64,000 nt of DNA from NCBI RefSeq assembly GCF_001005725.1, contig NZ_LBIC01000003.1:558001-622000 (forward strand). Reading direction: 5' to 3'. The first letter of the stretch is position 1. Each line of letters begins with the position of its first letter. The translations under genes and the position numbers were made by a program. Under the pieces are notes generated by a model, which saw only the letters and a program-made list of their open reading frames with translations, ran no database searches and was not told the origin of the DNA. Shown piece after piece: positions 1 through 11,215 of the stretch. This DNA is from Sphingobium chungbukense (lineage in GTDB: Bacteria > Pseudomonadota > Alphaproteobacteria > Sphingomonadales > Sphingomonadaceae).

Positions 1-466
1 CGAGCGCAGCGCCAACGAACGTATAATAAATGCCCTCATCCACACCACGCGGTGTTTCGACAATGTCCCGCTCCACAAAATATTCCTGCCGGAACTTGGC
101 ATTGTTGTGGATGCTGGCAGAACCCAGTACCGTATGTCCGTCCGTGCCGATCTGGCTGGTCCACGCCCAATCCTTGCCCTTGTCGGCATAGCGCAGGAAG
201 CCGCGTTCCCGGGTTCTCGCCCGTTGACCGAGCGGCTTGTACCAGGCTTGCTCATAGCGAACGCCCAGAAGCTGCTCTTCCCCCCGATATTTGAAGTCGA
301 GGTTCACACCTGCGCGATACACTTCCGTATTGTCCGCATCGGTCGAGGCGAACAGATCGGCGCTCACGGCGTGACTGAACGGCTGACCGTCAGCCGATTG
401 AGCGAAAGCGGGGGCGCCACAGAAGCCGGCGACAACGATCGTAGCGACGACATGGTTGGTCTTCAT
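1..466 (-). CDS. Exported, probably outer-membrane protein (C-terminus off window)
   Basis: The reverse strand is open from an ATG at 466 to the window edge, giving about 155 residues. The N-terminus is a clear signal peptide (basic MKTNH, hydrophobic core, cleavage after AFA-Q near residue 23). The mature part has alternating polar and aromatic residues such as LLGVRYEQAWY, as in beta-barrel strands. The start overlaps the stop of the upstream glycosyltransferase by ATGA, so translation is coupled and the two products should act in one pathway. By analogy with Pga-type systems it may help export or anchor the polysaccharide made by the synthase. I do not recognise the exact family; the barrel call is inference. 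Confidence 0.6.
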   Translation of the reverse strand, partial: MKTNHVVATIVVAGFCGAPAFAQSADGQPFSHAVSADLFASTDADNTEVYRAGVNLDFKYRGEEQLLGVRYEQAWYKPLGQRARTRERGFLRYADKGKDWAWTSQIGTDGHTVLGSASIHNNAKFRQEYFVERDIVETPRGVDEGIYYTFVGAAL

Positions 467-1908
467 TTTGTGTCCCACGCTTTACGCAATCCTATCAATT
501 CAACGAGATAGCCCCACACGCACACCGGCTGCATGACCAGGCTGTAGGCAAGGGCATAGAATAGGAATCCGCCGCGATTTCGACGGACCCTCATGTGCTC
601 GCTTTCAAACACATCTTTCTGGATTCGAAAGATGACCGTGTTCCAGAGCGCCGCGAGCGGCAGGACCGCCAGCGTCAACGGACCTGCGATCCAGAAATAG
701 CCGAACAGCGCCAGAATGATTCCTGGAATGAAGACGAAGGTGTAAACAAGGTCCAGAGGCAAGAAGAGGACATTCCACCAGATGAACAGCGTCGTCATCC
801 GCATTTTGAAAAGCAGCGGCCAATAGAGCTTGAACGCCTCCATCAACCCGCGCGACCAGCGCTTCCGCTGAAGCGCGAACTGGCGGAATTTTTCTGGTGC
901 ATTGGTGAACGCAAAGGCGTTGGCGGCATAGCCAATGCGCGCCCTGCGAGCCAGCATAGCCCAGGAGACGACAATATCCTCGCCCACCCTTTCGGGCCAC
1001 CCTCCGACCTCTTCCAATGCCTCACGGCGATAAAGGGAGAACGCGCCCTGCGCGACCAGCGTGCCGTGGTACATGCCCTGCATACGCTTGACGGCAGCGA
1101 TACCGTGGAAATAGTCCCACTCCTGTGCGCGGGTAAGCAGGTTGACGCGCGAATTGCGCACCATCACGGCTCCAGCAACGGCCTGCGTATCGGCAGGATC
1201 GGACAACAGCCGTCCGACAATGTTGGTAAGTCCGTCGCTGCGCACCCATGAATCGCCATCGACCGTGGCGATCAAGTCATACCGCGCGGCGGCAAGTCCA
1301 TCGTTGAGAACGGCGGATTTCCCGCGGTTCTTCTCAAAATCCATCAGACGAAATGAGGCGTTGGGCGGCATCGAAAGCTTGCCGAGCTGTTCCCGGACGA
1401 TGTCGGCCGTATTGTCGCTCGATCCATCGTTGAGGATGATGACCTGATAGGGGCCGGTATAATCCTGCCTTGCCAGGCTCGTCAGCGTGTCAGCGATCCC
1501 GGCCGCTTCGTTATAGGCTGCTACCAACACGGTCAGGCCGGGATATTCGGCTATCGGTCTTAGCGGCGGCTTGCGATCAAGCAGCAGGGTCGAGATGAGA
1601 AAGGCATTCATGAACCCGGGCACATAGGCAATGAAGCCGATCACGATCAGCGCGACAGCCCATCCCGCGACCATGGCCAGATCGTTCAGCCAGCGCTGGG
1701 AGAGCCATATGCTGAGAGTGGTCCAAGCCACCGCGATAGTGATGGATAGAGCGAATTTTGCACGAACCGACAGATAAAATCGACGCCGTTCCGCTTCGAA
1801 CCGCCGTATTTGTTCAGGGGATACGTCAACTGGAGATTCGAGGCCTGGCTCGTCAAAGCCATCCCGCGTCAATTCACCGCCCTGTGGATGAGAAAAAATA
1901 TCGTCCAT
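463..1908 (-). CDS. Processive family 2 glycosyltransferase, inner membrane (PgaC/IcaA type)
   Basis: About 481 aa. Two transmembrane segments lie near residues 45-95, followed by a cytoplasmic GT2 domain. Visible motifs are VLVAAYNEA (start of the nucleotide-binding fold), LNDGSSD, the metal-binding DGD in ATVDGDSW, GEDIVVSW (catalytic Asp) and QRKRWSRG (the QxxRW motif of processive beta-glycosyltransferases). Hydrophobic helices follow near the C-terminus. Such enzymes polymerise UDP-sugars (for example poly-GlcNAc, hyaluronan or cellulose-like chains) while extruding the chain. The substrate cannot be told from sequence. An alternative TTG start lies 21 nt upstream at 1929; neither start has a strong Shine-Dalgarno. 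The 3' end overlaps the next, exported gene by 4 nt. Confidence 0.85.
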   Translation of the reverse strand: MDDIFSHPQGGELTRDGFDEPGLESPVDVSPEQIRRFEAERRRFYLSVRAKFALSITIAVAWTTLSIWLSQRWLNDLAMVAGWAVALIVIGFIAYVPGFMNAFLISTLLLDRKPPLRPIAEYPGLTVLVAAYNEAAGIADTLTSLARQDYTGPYQVIILNDGSSDNTADIVREQLGKLSMPPNASFRLMDFEKNRGKSAVLNDGLAAARYDLIATVDGDSWVRSDGLTNIVGRLLSDPADTQAVAGAVMVRNSRVNLLTRAQEWDYFHGIAAVKRMQGMYHGTLVAQGAFSLYRREALEEVGGWPERVGEDIVVSWAMLARRARIGYAANAFAFTNAPEKFRQFALQRKRWSRGLMEAFKLYWPLLFKMRMTTLFIWWNVLFLPLDLVYTFVFIPGIILALFGYFWIAGPLTLAVLPLAALWNTVIFRIQKDVFESEHMRVRRNRGGFLFYALAYSLVMQPVCVWGYLVELIGLRKAWDTK

Positions 1909-2007
1909 ATACTCGGGCGATAAGTGCAATAAATTCCGATATGGTTAACATCGTCGCCAAATGGTCTCATACTCTGGGCAATGCATTTCCACCTGCCGTT
2001 TTCTCCT

Positions 2008-2024
2008 GGGGGGGAGGGGGGGGG
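2008..2024. repeat. Poly-G tract, G7-A-G9
   Basis: Sixteen G in seventeen bases lie about 100 bp upstream of the glycosyltransferase start, in its presumed promoter region. Homopolymer tracts of this length are prone to slippage and could change promoter spacing. It is also a place where sequencing errors occur. Confidence 0.6.
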
Positions 2025-2153
2025 CGCACATCATTGCGCGCTATTCAGTGGTGATCGGATCTCGGCTAGGTCAGCCTTACGGCGAGCGAGTCCGCTTTGA
2101 GATCACCAAAGGCGAGGCCGGAATGGCAATTTCGTCAGCGGCCTGGCGCATCC

Positions 2154-2185
2154 AAACAAAAAGGCCCGGGTCTCCCCAGGCCTTT
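2154..2185 (-). terminator. Rho-independent terminator of the UrcA-family gene
   Basis: An AAAGGCC...GGCCTTT stem with an inner GGG/CCC pairing sits just after the stop codon of the minus-strand UrcA gene. Read on the minus strand it is followed by TTTTTGTTT, so it should separate this gene from the glycosyltransferase. Confidence 0.75.
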
Positions 2186-2209
2186 GCTCCATCACCAAAG
2201 CGGAAAATC

Positions 2210-2545
2210 TCAGTTCCCGGCGCCCAGCGGCTTGTCCTTGGCCATATCCGCATAGCGTTCGCCATTATTGGCCTTGGCGATCGCCAGTTCCACCGAACTG
2301 CGCACATGCGCGGCAGCCACCGACTGGCATTTCTTGATCTCGGCGGAAGTCGAACCATGCTCGCAGACCTTCCAGGCCGCCCGCCAGATCCGCGCCTTCA
2401 GGACATCCTGGCCCTTTGCGCTGGACAGGTCCAGGTCATGATAACGGACGTCGGCGGTCTTGCCGTTGGATTGGAATTCGACGGCCGAAGCCGTCCCGGC
2501 AACGCCCAGCAATGCGGCGGCAGCGATTATCTTCGCGGCGATCAT
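2210..2545 (-). CDS. UrcA family protein, secreted, function unknown
   Basis: 111 aa with an Ala-rich signal peptide (MIAAKIIAAAALLGVAGTASA). The mature part has the UrcA signature: VRYHDLDLSSAKGQ, then an amphipathic stretch IWRAAWKVCEHG and a second Cys in KKCQSVA, so the two Cys may form a disulphide in the periplasm. The family is common in Sphingomonadales and Caulobacterales and has no established role. The start at 2545 is preferred because GAGGAG lies 9 nt upstream; the in-frame ATG at 2554 directly abuts that site. It is a single gene with its own terminator. Confidence 0.8.
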   Translation of the reverse strand: MIAAKIIAAAALLGVAGTASAVEFQSNGKTADVRYHDLDLSSAKGQDVLKARIWRAAWKVCEHGSTSAEIKKCQSVAAAHVRSSVELAIAKANNGERYADMAKDKPLGAGN

Positions 2546-3065
2546 GGCACTCATCTCCTCAACTCTCGTCCGCGCGCGGCGAACCTCAAGCGAAGAGAAG
2601 AGAGGGCCTCAACAGATCATCGTCTCTGTCTTCGCCCATCCGGTTTACGCCCGCTGCCCGTGCACCGCCTTCCGCTTTCGACCGGCGCCCCTTCCCGTCG
2701 GCCAACGACGCCCCTGTCGACCAAATGCAGTCCAGCTTGGACGAACGACAATTTTACGCCAAAAAAACAAGCTTTCCGTAGCGGAAAATTACAAATGTTC
2801 AACAAGCGCGCGACACAAAAAACACCCCCGGCGCAAGGGATAGGCCGGGGGTGCATCCAGGAAGCTGTCGGGCTCTCCGGGACTTCAAACTGTTATCGAC
2901 AGGGCAACCTCACACCGGCCGGAACCGTATCGGGTCGTCGCTGTGTCGGCACGCATCATAGCGCGGGCGAAGCAGGACCGTTTTCCCCATTCGATGATCC
3001 GCCGACCCGCCCCGCCCGGCGGCATCCACGGACGACAAACCGCAGCAGCCCGTCGACGAACGACA
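2546..3065. other. Intergenic region between UrcA and RlpA genes
   Basis: About 520 bp without a supported gene. The part nearest the UrcA start (2740-2820) is less GC-rich and holds the small inverted repeat TTTCCG-TAG-CGGAAA (2773-2787), a possible operator or promoter element for the UrcA gene. A minus-strand terminator at 2815-2853 closes the RlpA transcript. Open frames here (for example 2617-2856 and 2885-3292 on the minus strand) have Arg-rich composition typical of shadow frames. Confidence 0.5.
2815..2853 (-). terminator. Rho-independent terminator downstream of rlpA
   Basis: A perfect 10-bp stem (CACCCCCGGC / GCCGGGGGTG, arms at 2823-2832 and 2844-2853) is followed on the minus strand by TTTTTTGTGT. 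It would end the transcript of the minus-strand RlpA gene about 210 nt after its stop. Confidence 0.85.
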
Positions 3066-3647
3066 TCACATCGCAGCCCCGCCGCCCGCCGCCAGTTGCG
3101 CCCGCAAATCGACCAGCGTCCGCGCGTCGACCGCAGGCCGCGACGGCGCCTCCTGCCCCTCGCGCAGCTTGCGCTTGTCCTTCTCCGGCGGCTCCACCAC
3201 TCGCACCCTGACCGGCGCATGGCCCGTCGCCCTGATCCCCAGTTGCTCCGCCGCGCCGCGCGACAGGTCGATGATCCGCCCCTGCCCGGCAAAAGGCCCG
3301 CGATCGTTCACCCGCACCAGGATGGTCCGCCCCGTATCCAGCGACGTCACCTCGACATAGCTCGGCAGCGGCAGCGTCGTATGCGCCGCCGTCACCGCCC
3401 TGGGTACGAAGCGCTCCCCATTGGCCGTCTGGTTCCCGCTCTCATGCCCATACCAACTGGCATAACCCAGATAGTCGTAGGTGGGATCGGCCGCCGGCAC
3501 ATAAGTCACCCCGCGCACCGTATAGGGTTTCCCCACCCGCACCGGCACATCGCTCACCGGCCGGAACTTGACGCCCCCGCCACACCCCGCCAGCGCGACC
3601 GCCACGGCCAGCGCCCCGCATCGCATCCGAACCGAAATCCCGCTCAT
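3066..3647 (-). CDS. rlpA: Septal ring lytic transglycosylase RlpA family lipoprotein
   Basis: 193 aa. The signal peptide ends in a lipobox (ALAGC), so this is an outer-membrane lipoprotein. The double-psi beta-barrel domain spans about residues 60-155 with the family hallmarks YASWYGHESGNQTANGERF, AAHTTLPLPSYVEVTSL and VRVNDRGPF; the Asp of NDRGPF is the conserved catalytic-site Asp of the fold. RlpA proteins cleave or bind peptidoglycan strands lacking stem peptides at the septum. There is no SPOR domain: the C-terminus after about residue 160 is a short charged tail, as in many alphaproteobacterial members. It is a single gene divergent from uvrA. Confidence 0.85.
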   Translation of the reverse strand: MSGISVRMRCGALAVAVALAGCGGGVKFRPVSDVPVRVGKPYTVRGVTYVPAADPTYDYLGYASWYGHESGNQTANGERFVPRAVTAAHTTLPLPSYVEVTSLDTGRTILVRVNDRGPFAGQGRIIDLSRGAAEQLGIRATGHAPVRVRVVEPPEKDKRKLREGQEAPSRPAVDARTLVDLRAQLAAGGGAAM

Positions 3648-3810
3648 CCCCCAGCCCTAACCCAGCCTCTCCGCGGAGAAAAGCCGCCACCTTTTCCTTT
3701 CACCGCACAGACCCTATCTTGCCCCCGACCGGGCCTTGCCCTCGAAGAACAAATCTGGAACAACACGCCCCCATGAGTCTCACAACGATTTCTCAGCAGA
3801 GGTCTACCGA

Positions 3811-6756
<2,946 letters not shown>

Positions 6757-6917
6757 TCCATATTATGCCGCACCCAATGTGACATTCGGGACTCACCTCA
6801 TGCACGAATCATTCGAGCATTCCTGATTATGCTTGAGTTCCATGGCAGATTCTCTAGCACCGCGCTCACCTTGGACGCGTGAAGCGAAAGGCACGCGCAA
6901 AGAGAGGAGGCGCATGC

Positions 6918-7487
6918 GTGGCACTTCGGGATAGGGATATCCGTATTAAGTTAACCGAGTGGCTAGCCACCGAATACTCATACGATCCCACAACCGTCAT
7001 TTGTCATGAACTCGCGATTCCGCGACCTTCAGCGCGCATTGACCTAGCGGTTGTTAATGGCGTTTTAGCTGGCTTTGAGATCAAGAGTGAATTGGACACG
7101 TTATCTAGGTTGCCCCGGCAAATTGCGAGTTTCAGTTGCATATTTGAGCGAGCCACCTTGGTCACAACGCCAAGACATGCGGCTCAAGCCAGATCGCTCT
7201 TGCCTGACTGGTGGGGAATTCTCGTTCTTGATGAGAAGTTAACATTCCGCCGGCTAAAGCGTGGTCGCCAAAACACCAAGGTTAGCTGCAAGCATGCGTT
7301 GCATTTACTGACCCGCAAAGAACTTTACGCCCTTGCTGCTCTAAACAGATGCACGCTCAGTCGAGTTCTAAAAAAGGCGGCAGCCATTGAAGCAATTTCT
7401 GAAGAGGTTAGGCATTCAGAAGTTATGCACGGCGTGCGAGAGGCATTGAAAGGTCGACTATCCCAACAAATCGTCAAAGTCATCTGA
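6918..7487 (+). CDS. sce7726-like protein, probable PD-(D/E)XK nuclease fold
   Basis: 189 aa starting at GTG 6918, chosen because GAGGAGG lies 7 nt upstream and the family begins with the motif ALRDRDIR; a GTG at 6879 would add 13 residues. The central segment ARIDLAVVNGVLAGFEIKS has the D-x(n)-E-x-K spacing of PD-(D/E)XK nucleases, and it is followed by DTLSRLPRQ and PDWWGILVL, typical of sce7726-family proteins. Codon use is AT-richer than in the neighbours, suggesting transfer. The gene converges on the beta-family gene, with which it shares a 30-nt 3' overlap. No function is established for the family. A nuclease role in defence is inference. Confidence 0.7.
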   Translation: MALRDRDIRIKLTEWLATEYSYDPTTVICHELAIPRPSARIDLAVVNGVLAGFEIKSELDTLSRLPRQIASFSCIFERATLVTTPRHAAQARSLLPDWWGILVLDEKLTFRRLKRGRQNTKVSCKHALHLLTRKELYALAALNRCTLSRVLKKAAAIEAISEEVRHSEVMHGVREALKGRLSQQIVKVI

Positions 7488-8606
7488 CGGAGGTTGATAT
7501 CTAAACTGCCGGTCGACATGGCCTGCGATGCGTGCAGCATGCCATGGCCGAGGGTTATCCATCCCAACGATATTTCCTCCGGCGGCTGTTTCTATGGCTC
7601 TATCGGTCCATGTGTCGATGGGCTCGAACTGATCATGCGCCGCTATCACCACTGAGCCATCGATCCACCCTTGTGGATCGTCAGCATTCAAATGCCTGTG
7701 AACCATCCAGTAATCATCGGACGCGTGCACAACTGTAGCCCGAAAACTACGGGGTAAGAATGCACTCAAGTTCTGCAAGCGAGGAGAAGCTGCATAATCA
7801 CCGAACAGAAACGGAAACTGCTGATAGGCTCCGACCCATATCCTCCGATCGTAATTTTCGACGACACGTAAGCCGTCATGATTCATTTGCGGGTACGAGT
7901 TACTCATGCACACTATGGAGATACCGGTGATCTGGTCCGGTTCCAGACCAGCCAGAAGCATGTCACGACAGTGTAAAACCCATTCTATCTTCTCCGCAAC
8001 GCCACGCCTTCCTTGGCCACAATCGAATATGACAAGCATTTGACCGCTTGAGGGAAGCGTCGCCAAGATTTGAATAGCAAGAGCAATAAGCGCTTCGTAA
8101 TTCGCCTGCCCCACTCTCATGCAGATACTGTTGCCACCTTGCGCGAGGAGGGCAGCTTGGCGTAACACTGCGTTAGCTTGGCTAGAAATATTAGTACATT
8201 GCAGAACAGGCACCGCGTTTTCAAATCGGGCGCACATCGACCGCCAATTCTCGAAACCGTTGGCCGGAGAAAGCAGCGCATTCAGATAAGCATTATAAGC
8301 GTCATTCTCTGCCGTCTCCCGAGATACTCTTTGTTTCTCCACAGTCGGGTTTGCGGGATTTGAAGCTTGATAGGGCGGCGGAGCATAACGCTTGTCCAAA
8401 TCAAGCAAAAAAGGAGCATTAATTGTCTCTTGAATGAGAGAAACTGATGCCTCGAGATCCTCATCGCCCCGGTGCCGATTCAATTCGAATACAGGCAATA
8501 TCCCGGCCCGAGTATCGGCTCGAAGACTGCTATATGCCAATCTTTCTACCTCAGTAGTGCCAAGCACTGGTAGGTAATCATAGCTCCCAAATGACACGAT
8601 CGGCAT
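7458..8606 (-). CDS. Beta family protein (sce7725-like)
   Basis: 382 aa, with no signal peptide and no clear membrane segment. The N-terminus (VSFGSYDYLPVL, then GILPVFELNRHRGDEDLEASVSLIQ) and the later FLLDLD, NSICMRVGQANYEAL, MLVIFDCGQG and GISIVCMSNSYPQMN match the general plan of beta-family (PF14350) proteins, which look like a TIM-barrel with alternating strands and helices. It converges on the sce7726-like gene; proteins of these two families are named after neighbouring Sorangium genes, so the association seems old. Base composition is lower in GC than flanking core genes. No biochemical role is known to me. The start has only a weak GGATG upstream. Confidence 0.65.
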   Translation of the reverse strand: MPIVSFGSYDYLPVLGTTEVERLAYSSLRADTRAGILPVFELNRHRGDEDLEASVSLIQETINAPFLLDLDKRYAPPPYQASNPANPTVEKQRVSRETAENDAYNAYLNALLSPANGFENWRSMCARFENAVPVLQCTNISSQANAVLRQAALLAQGGNSICMRVGQANYEALIALAIQILATLPSSGQMLVIFDCGQGRRGVAEKIEWVLHCRDMLLAGLEPDQITGISIVCMSNSYPQMNHDGLRVVENYDRRIWVGAYQQFPFLFGDYAASPRLQNLSAFLPRSFRATVVHASDDYWMVHRHLNADDPQGWIDGSVVIAAHDQFEPIDTWTDRAIETAAGGNIVGMDNPRPWHAARIAGHVDRQFRYQPPSDDFDDLLG

Positions 8607-8782
8607 ACGTGCATCCCAAATGTTCTCGAATCGTTCCTACATGATAATCTACCATTCAGCAACATCTTCTTGATTTATGACGATAGGTACTTCATCGCCA
8701 AATCCATCCAAACCTGATCCATATCGGACTAACCCTCCCCGCCTCAGTCGACACTACCCCTCATCGCTGATACTTTCCGCCC

Positions 8783-8959
8783 ATGACCAAACTCACCCCC
8801 ATCGAGTCCGAGTTCGCGACGACCGAGGAAGCCGAAGCCTATGACGCTTGGTTCCGGACAAAGGTCGAGGCAAGGATGGCGAAGAAAACTCCCGGTATTC
8901 CGCATGATGTGGCCATGGCCCGGATGCAAAAGATCATCGACCGGCGCAAGCAGGCCTGA
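8783..8959 (+). CDS. RelB/stability-determinant type antitoxin
   Basis: 58 aa, too short for many gene callers. The sequence has the pattern ESEFATTEEAEAYDAWFRTKV followed by a Pro-containing IPHDVAMARMQKIID helix, seen in small antitoxins that precede RelE/ParE toxins. Its stop overlaps the toxin start (TGATG), the usual coupling that keeps antitoxin in excess. It should bind the toxin and repress its own promoter, which would lie in 8607-8782. Confidence 0.75.
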   Translation: MTKLTPIESEFATTEEAEAYDAWFRTKVEARMAKKTPGIPHDVAMARMQKIIDRRKQA

Positions 8960-9231
8960 TGCTCCCCCTCATCTGGCACGATGATGCCCTCGATGATCTC
9001 GAACGCATCATCGACTATATAGAGGCGCACAATCCTGCCGCCGCGCAGAGGCTCGGCAGCGTCATTCGCGACACCGCAGAACGCCTCCCCAATCACCCCT
9101 ATCTGTATCGCGGCGGTCGGATTGCAGGCACACGCGAAGCCCTGATCACCCCCAATTACGTCCTCGTCTATCGCGTCACGGACATCATAGAGGTGCTGGC
9201 CGTCATCCACACCCGCCAGCAATATCCCTGA
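8959..9231 (+). CDS. Type II toxin, RelE/ParE family
   Basis: 90 aa. It opens with LIWHDDALDDLERIIDYIEAHNP, the usual ParE/RelE start, continues with RLPNHPYLYRGGRIAGTREALI and ends VLVYRVTDIIEVLAVIHTRQQYP, the C-terminal strands that hold the active-site His and Arg in RelE-like RNases. ParE-type members instead poison DNA gyrase; the sequence alone does not decide. Translation is coupled to the antitoxin by TGATG. Confidence 0.85.
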   Translation: MLPLIWHDDALDDLERIIDYIEAHNPAAAQRLGSVIRDTAERLPNHPYLYRGGRIAGTREALITPNYVLVYRVTDIIEVLAVIHTRQQYP

Positions 9232-9249
9232 CCGTCCAAAGGAGCCGAA

Positions 9250-9429
9250 ATGACATCCGCAAAGCCCAAGCGCGTCATCAATATGGAAGAATTCGGCCGC
9301 CAACTCGCCCGCCGCCGCGCCGAACTCGGCATCACCGACGCCGACATACCCCGCAACAGCGGCACCCGCCGCACCGAGAGCAAGAAAGCCCTGCTCAAAG
9401 CCATCAAGGACGCAGGCGGCAACTGGTAA
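9250..9429 (+). CDS. Small basic protein, third gene of the TA operon, unknown
   Basis: 59 aa, starting 18 nt after the toxin stop with a good GGAG site 5 nt before the ATG. It is rich in Lys/Arg (RRRAELGITDADIPRNSGTRR) and has a LGITDADIP segment resembling part of a helix-turn-helix. I do not recognise it. Its position suggests co-transcription with the toxin-antitoxin pair. Confidence 0.55.
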   Translation: MTSAKPKRVINMEEFGRQLARRRAELGITDADIPRNSGTRRTESKKALLKAIKDAGGNW

Positions 9430-9525
9430 ACCACCCTCCCCACCCGTTCCCATTTTGTTCTGTCCTACAACCCCTCCCCTAACATATCCTCCCGGCAAAC
9501 CCTCCCATAAAAAGGAGCTTTGCCT

Positions 9526-10500
9526 GTGACTTGCCAATTCCCTCCCCTCCCCGCGCCCGCTCCGCCAATCCGCGTCGACGGCTGGAGCCCGGAACGCCAG
9601 CGCGCTTTCCTTGAAACCCTCGCCGCTACCGGCATCATCCGCGCCGCCTGCGAAGCCGCGCACATCTCCACCCGCTCGGCCTACTCCTTACGCATCCGCC
9701 GCGACGGCGCGGCCTTTCGCCTCGGCTGGAACGCGGCCATCCTCATCGCTCGAGCCCGCCTCGTCGACGATCTGCTCGCCCGCGCGCTGACCGGCCATGA
9801 GGAAGTGATCCGCAAGGACATGGAAGCAGGCGAAATCACCCGCCACCGCCACGACAACCGCCTCGCTATGTCGATGCTCTCCCGCCTCGACCGCATGGCC
9901 GACAGCCCGCCCGAAGGCTCCGACGCCGCCCTCGCCCGCATCGTCGCGCAGGATTTCGCCGCCTATCTCGACATGCTCTGCCCGCAGGACCAGGCGGAAG
10001 CGGAGGCAGATCTGTCCGCTCCCTATGCCGGTCCCATGGCCGGCGACAGCGACGACGCCGGACCGCTCGACCCCGCCATGGAACGGGCTGCCACCGCCCT
10101 CTCGCCCGGCGCCTCCGCCGCGCTGTTCGTCGCCGCGCGCATGGCGCTGAAGGAGGGCGGCAAGGCCCCGTTTCATCCCTTCCAGGAACGGTGTGAACTT
10201 CCGCCCGCGCCGGTCGACCGCGCGACCCTTCCGCCCGATGAGGCCGCCGCCCTGCTGCGCGGCGCTTGGTGGGACGCGAACCTGGAAAGCTATCGCACCG
10301 ACTTTCCCCCGCCCCCCGGCTTCGACGGCTACGAGAGCGACGACCTTTATGACATCGACTGTTATGAGCGCGACCTGACAGCGGAAGAATCGCAAGCGCT
10401 CCGCGCGCTGGCGGCCGAACAATGCCGCCCCTATGTGGACGCCGCCGCCCGCGCCCGCGACGCCTTTTTCGGCTTCGCCGCGCTGGCGGGTGCGGGATAG
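9526..10500 (+). CDS. Hypothetical protein with N-terminal HTH-like segment
   Basis: 324 aa, starting at GTG 9526, 8 nt after AAGGAG; the in-frame TTG at 9520 is too close to that site. Residues about 20-70 (GWSPERQRAFLETLAATG, then ACEAAHISTRSAYSLRIR) look like a helix-turn-helix of the small-terminase or resolvase kind. The rest is acidic and Pro/Ala-rich, with an Asp/Tyr-rich patch (GFDGYESDDLYDIDCYERD) near residue 265. No membrane segment or signal peptide is present. Similar proteins occur widely in sphingomonads without known function. It is monocistronic. Confidence 0.6.
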   Translation: MTCQFPPLPAPAPPIRVDGWSPERQRAFLETLAATGIIRAACEAAHISTRSAYSLRIRRDGAAFRLGWNAAILIARARLVDDLLARALTGHEEVIRKDMEAGEITRHRHDNRLAMSMLSRLDRMADSPPEGSDAALARIVAQDFAAYLDMLCPQDQAEAEADLSAPYAGPMAGDSDDAGPLDPAMERAATALSPGASAALFVAARMALKEGGKAPFHPFQERCELPPAPVDRATLPPDEAAALLRGAWWDANLESYRTDFPPPPGFDGYESDDLYDIDCYERDLTAEESQALRALAAEQCRPYVDAAARARDAFFGFAALAGAG

Positions 10501-10744
10501 GGACTGCCGCACGACGGAGGGCCAGGCCCTCCTGCGCAAAGGTGGGAACCGGCTTCCTCCAAAGCGATGCGACACCTGCGTCCGCTGAAAATGCGGCGCA
10601 CTCCGGCATGGCCCATGCCGCCGCTTTCGCCATCCCGTCCCCCGCTGCCACCATATCGCACTGCGACCACGCCTCGCCGCAGCCCCGGAACCACAGGCCC
10701 CGCCGCCCGTTTATCCGGCAAATATCGAAACCAAGGAGCATCCC

Positions 10745-10957
10745 ATGATCCGCACCCTGATCTTCGGCGCGATCGCTGGCTATGTCGGCAAGAAACTCTA
10801 TGACGAAGGCAAGCTGACCGAGTTCAAGGACGACCTTGTCGCCCGCTACAATGATGCGAAGGCCAACCTGGCCGCCCGCGAAACGGAAACGGCGCCGGTG
10901 ATCACCCCGACCCCGCCCCGGCCCACGACCAGCGCAGGATCGCCATCCCTGTCCTGA
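10745..10957 (+). CDS. Small hypothetical protein
   Basis: 70 aa, preceded by AAGGAG 6 nt before the ATG. A short hydrophobic N-terminus (LIFGAIAGYVGKKLY) is followed by a charged helix (EFKDDLVARYNDAKANLAARE) and a Pro/Thr tail. It resembles membrane-proximal YtxH-like small proteins in layout only. No function can be assigned. Confidence 0.5.
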   Translation: MIRTLIFGAIAGYVGKKLYDEGKLTEFKDDLVARYNDAKANLAARETETAPVITPTPPRPTTSAGSPSLS

Positions 10958-11215
10958 TCCTTTTTCGCTGACCCTCTTCGGGCAGGAGAAACTGGCCCGC
11001 TCCAGACGCCCCTCCTCCTGCCCGGACCCAGCCTTCCCCAGATCAGCGCCAAACCAGCGGACACACCCTCTCTCCGCTGGCCCCCACTGCCCGCCCGGAC
11101 GCCTTTTCCCCCCTTTGGGCACGCCGCGGCGGGCAGACTAATTCTGCCCGCGAAACTTCCCTCGGCCAAAAGCATTATCCCTCTCATCAGGGGATATAAT
11201 GAGGAGAGAACAACC
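10958..11215. other. Intergenic region without recognised gene
   Basis: About 260 bp of GC-rich sequence with no supported ORF. The 3' end carries the GAGGAGA ribosome-binding site of the following lipoprotein gene. No convincing terminator or operator was seen. Confidence 0.4.

Noticed and set aside
8839..9663. 274-aa minus-strand frame over the TA module
   Set aside because: Antisense to a well-supported toxin-antitoxin operon; no start signal and no family features.
10193..10748. Plus and minus frames in 10193-10748 as separate genes
   Set aside because: Arg/Pro-rich shadows of the 324-aa gene and of the following non-coding GC-rich stretch.
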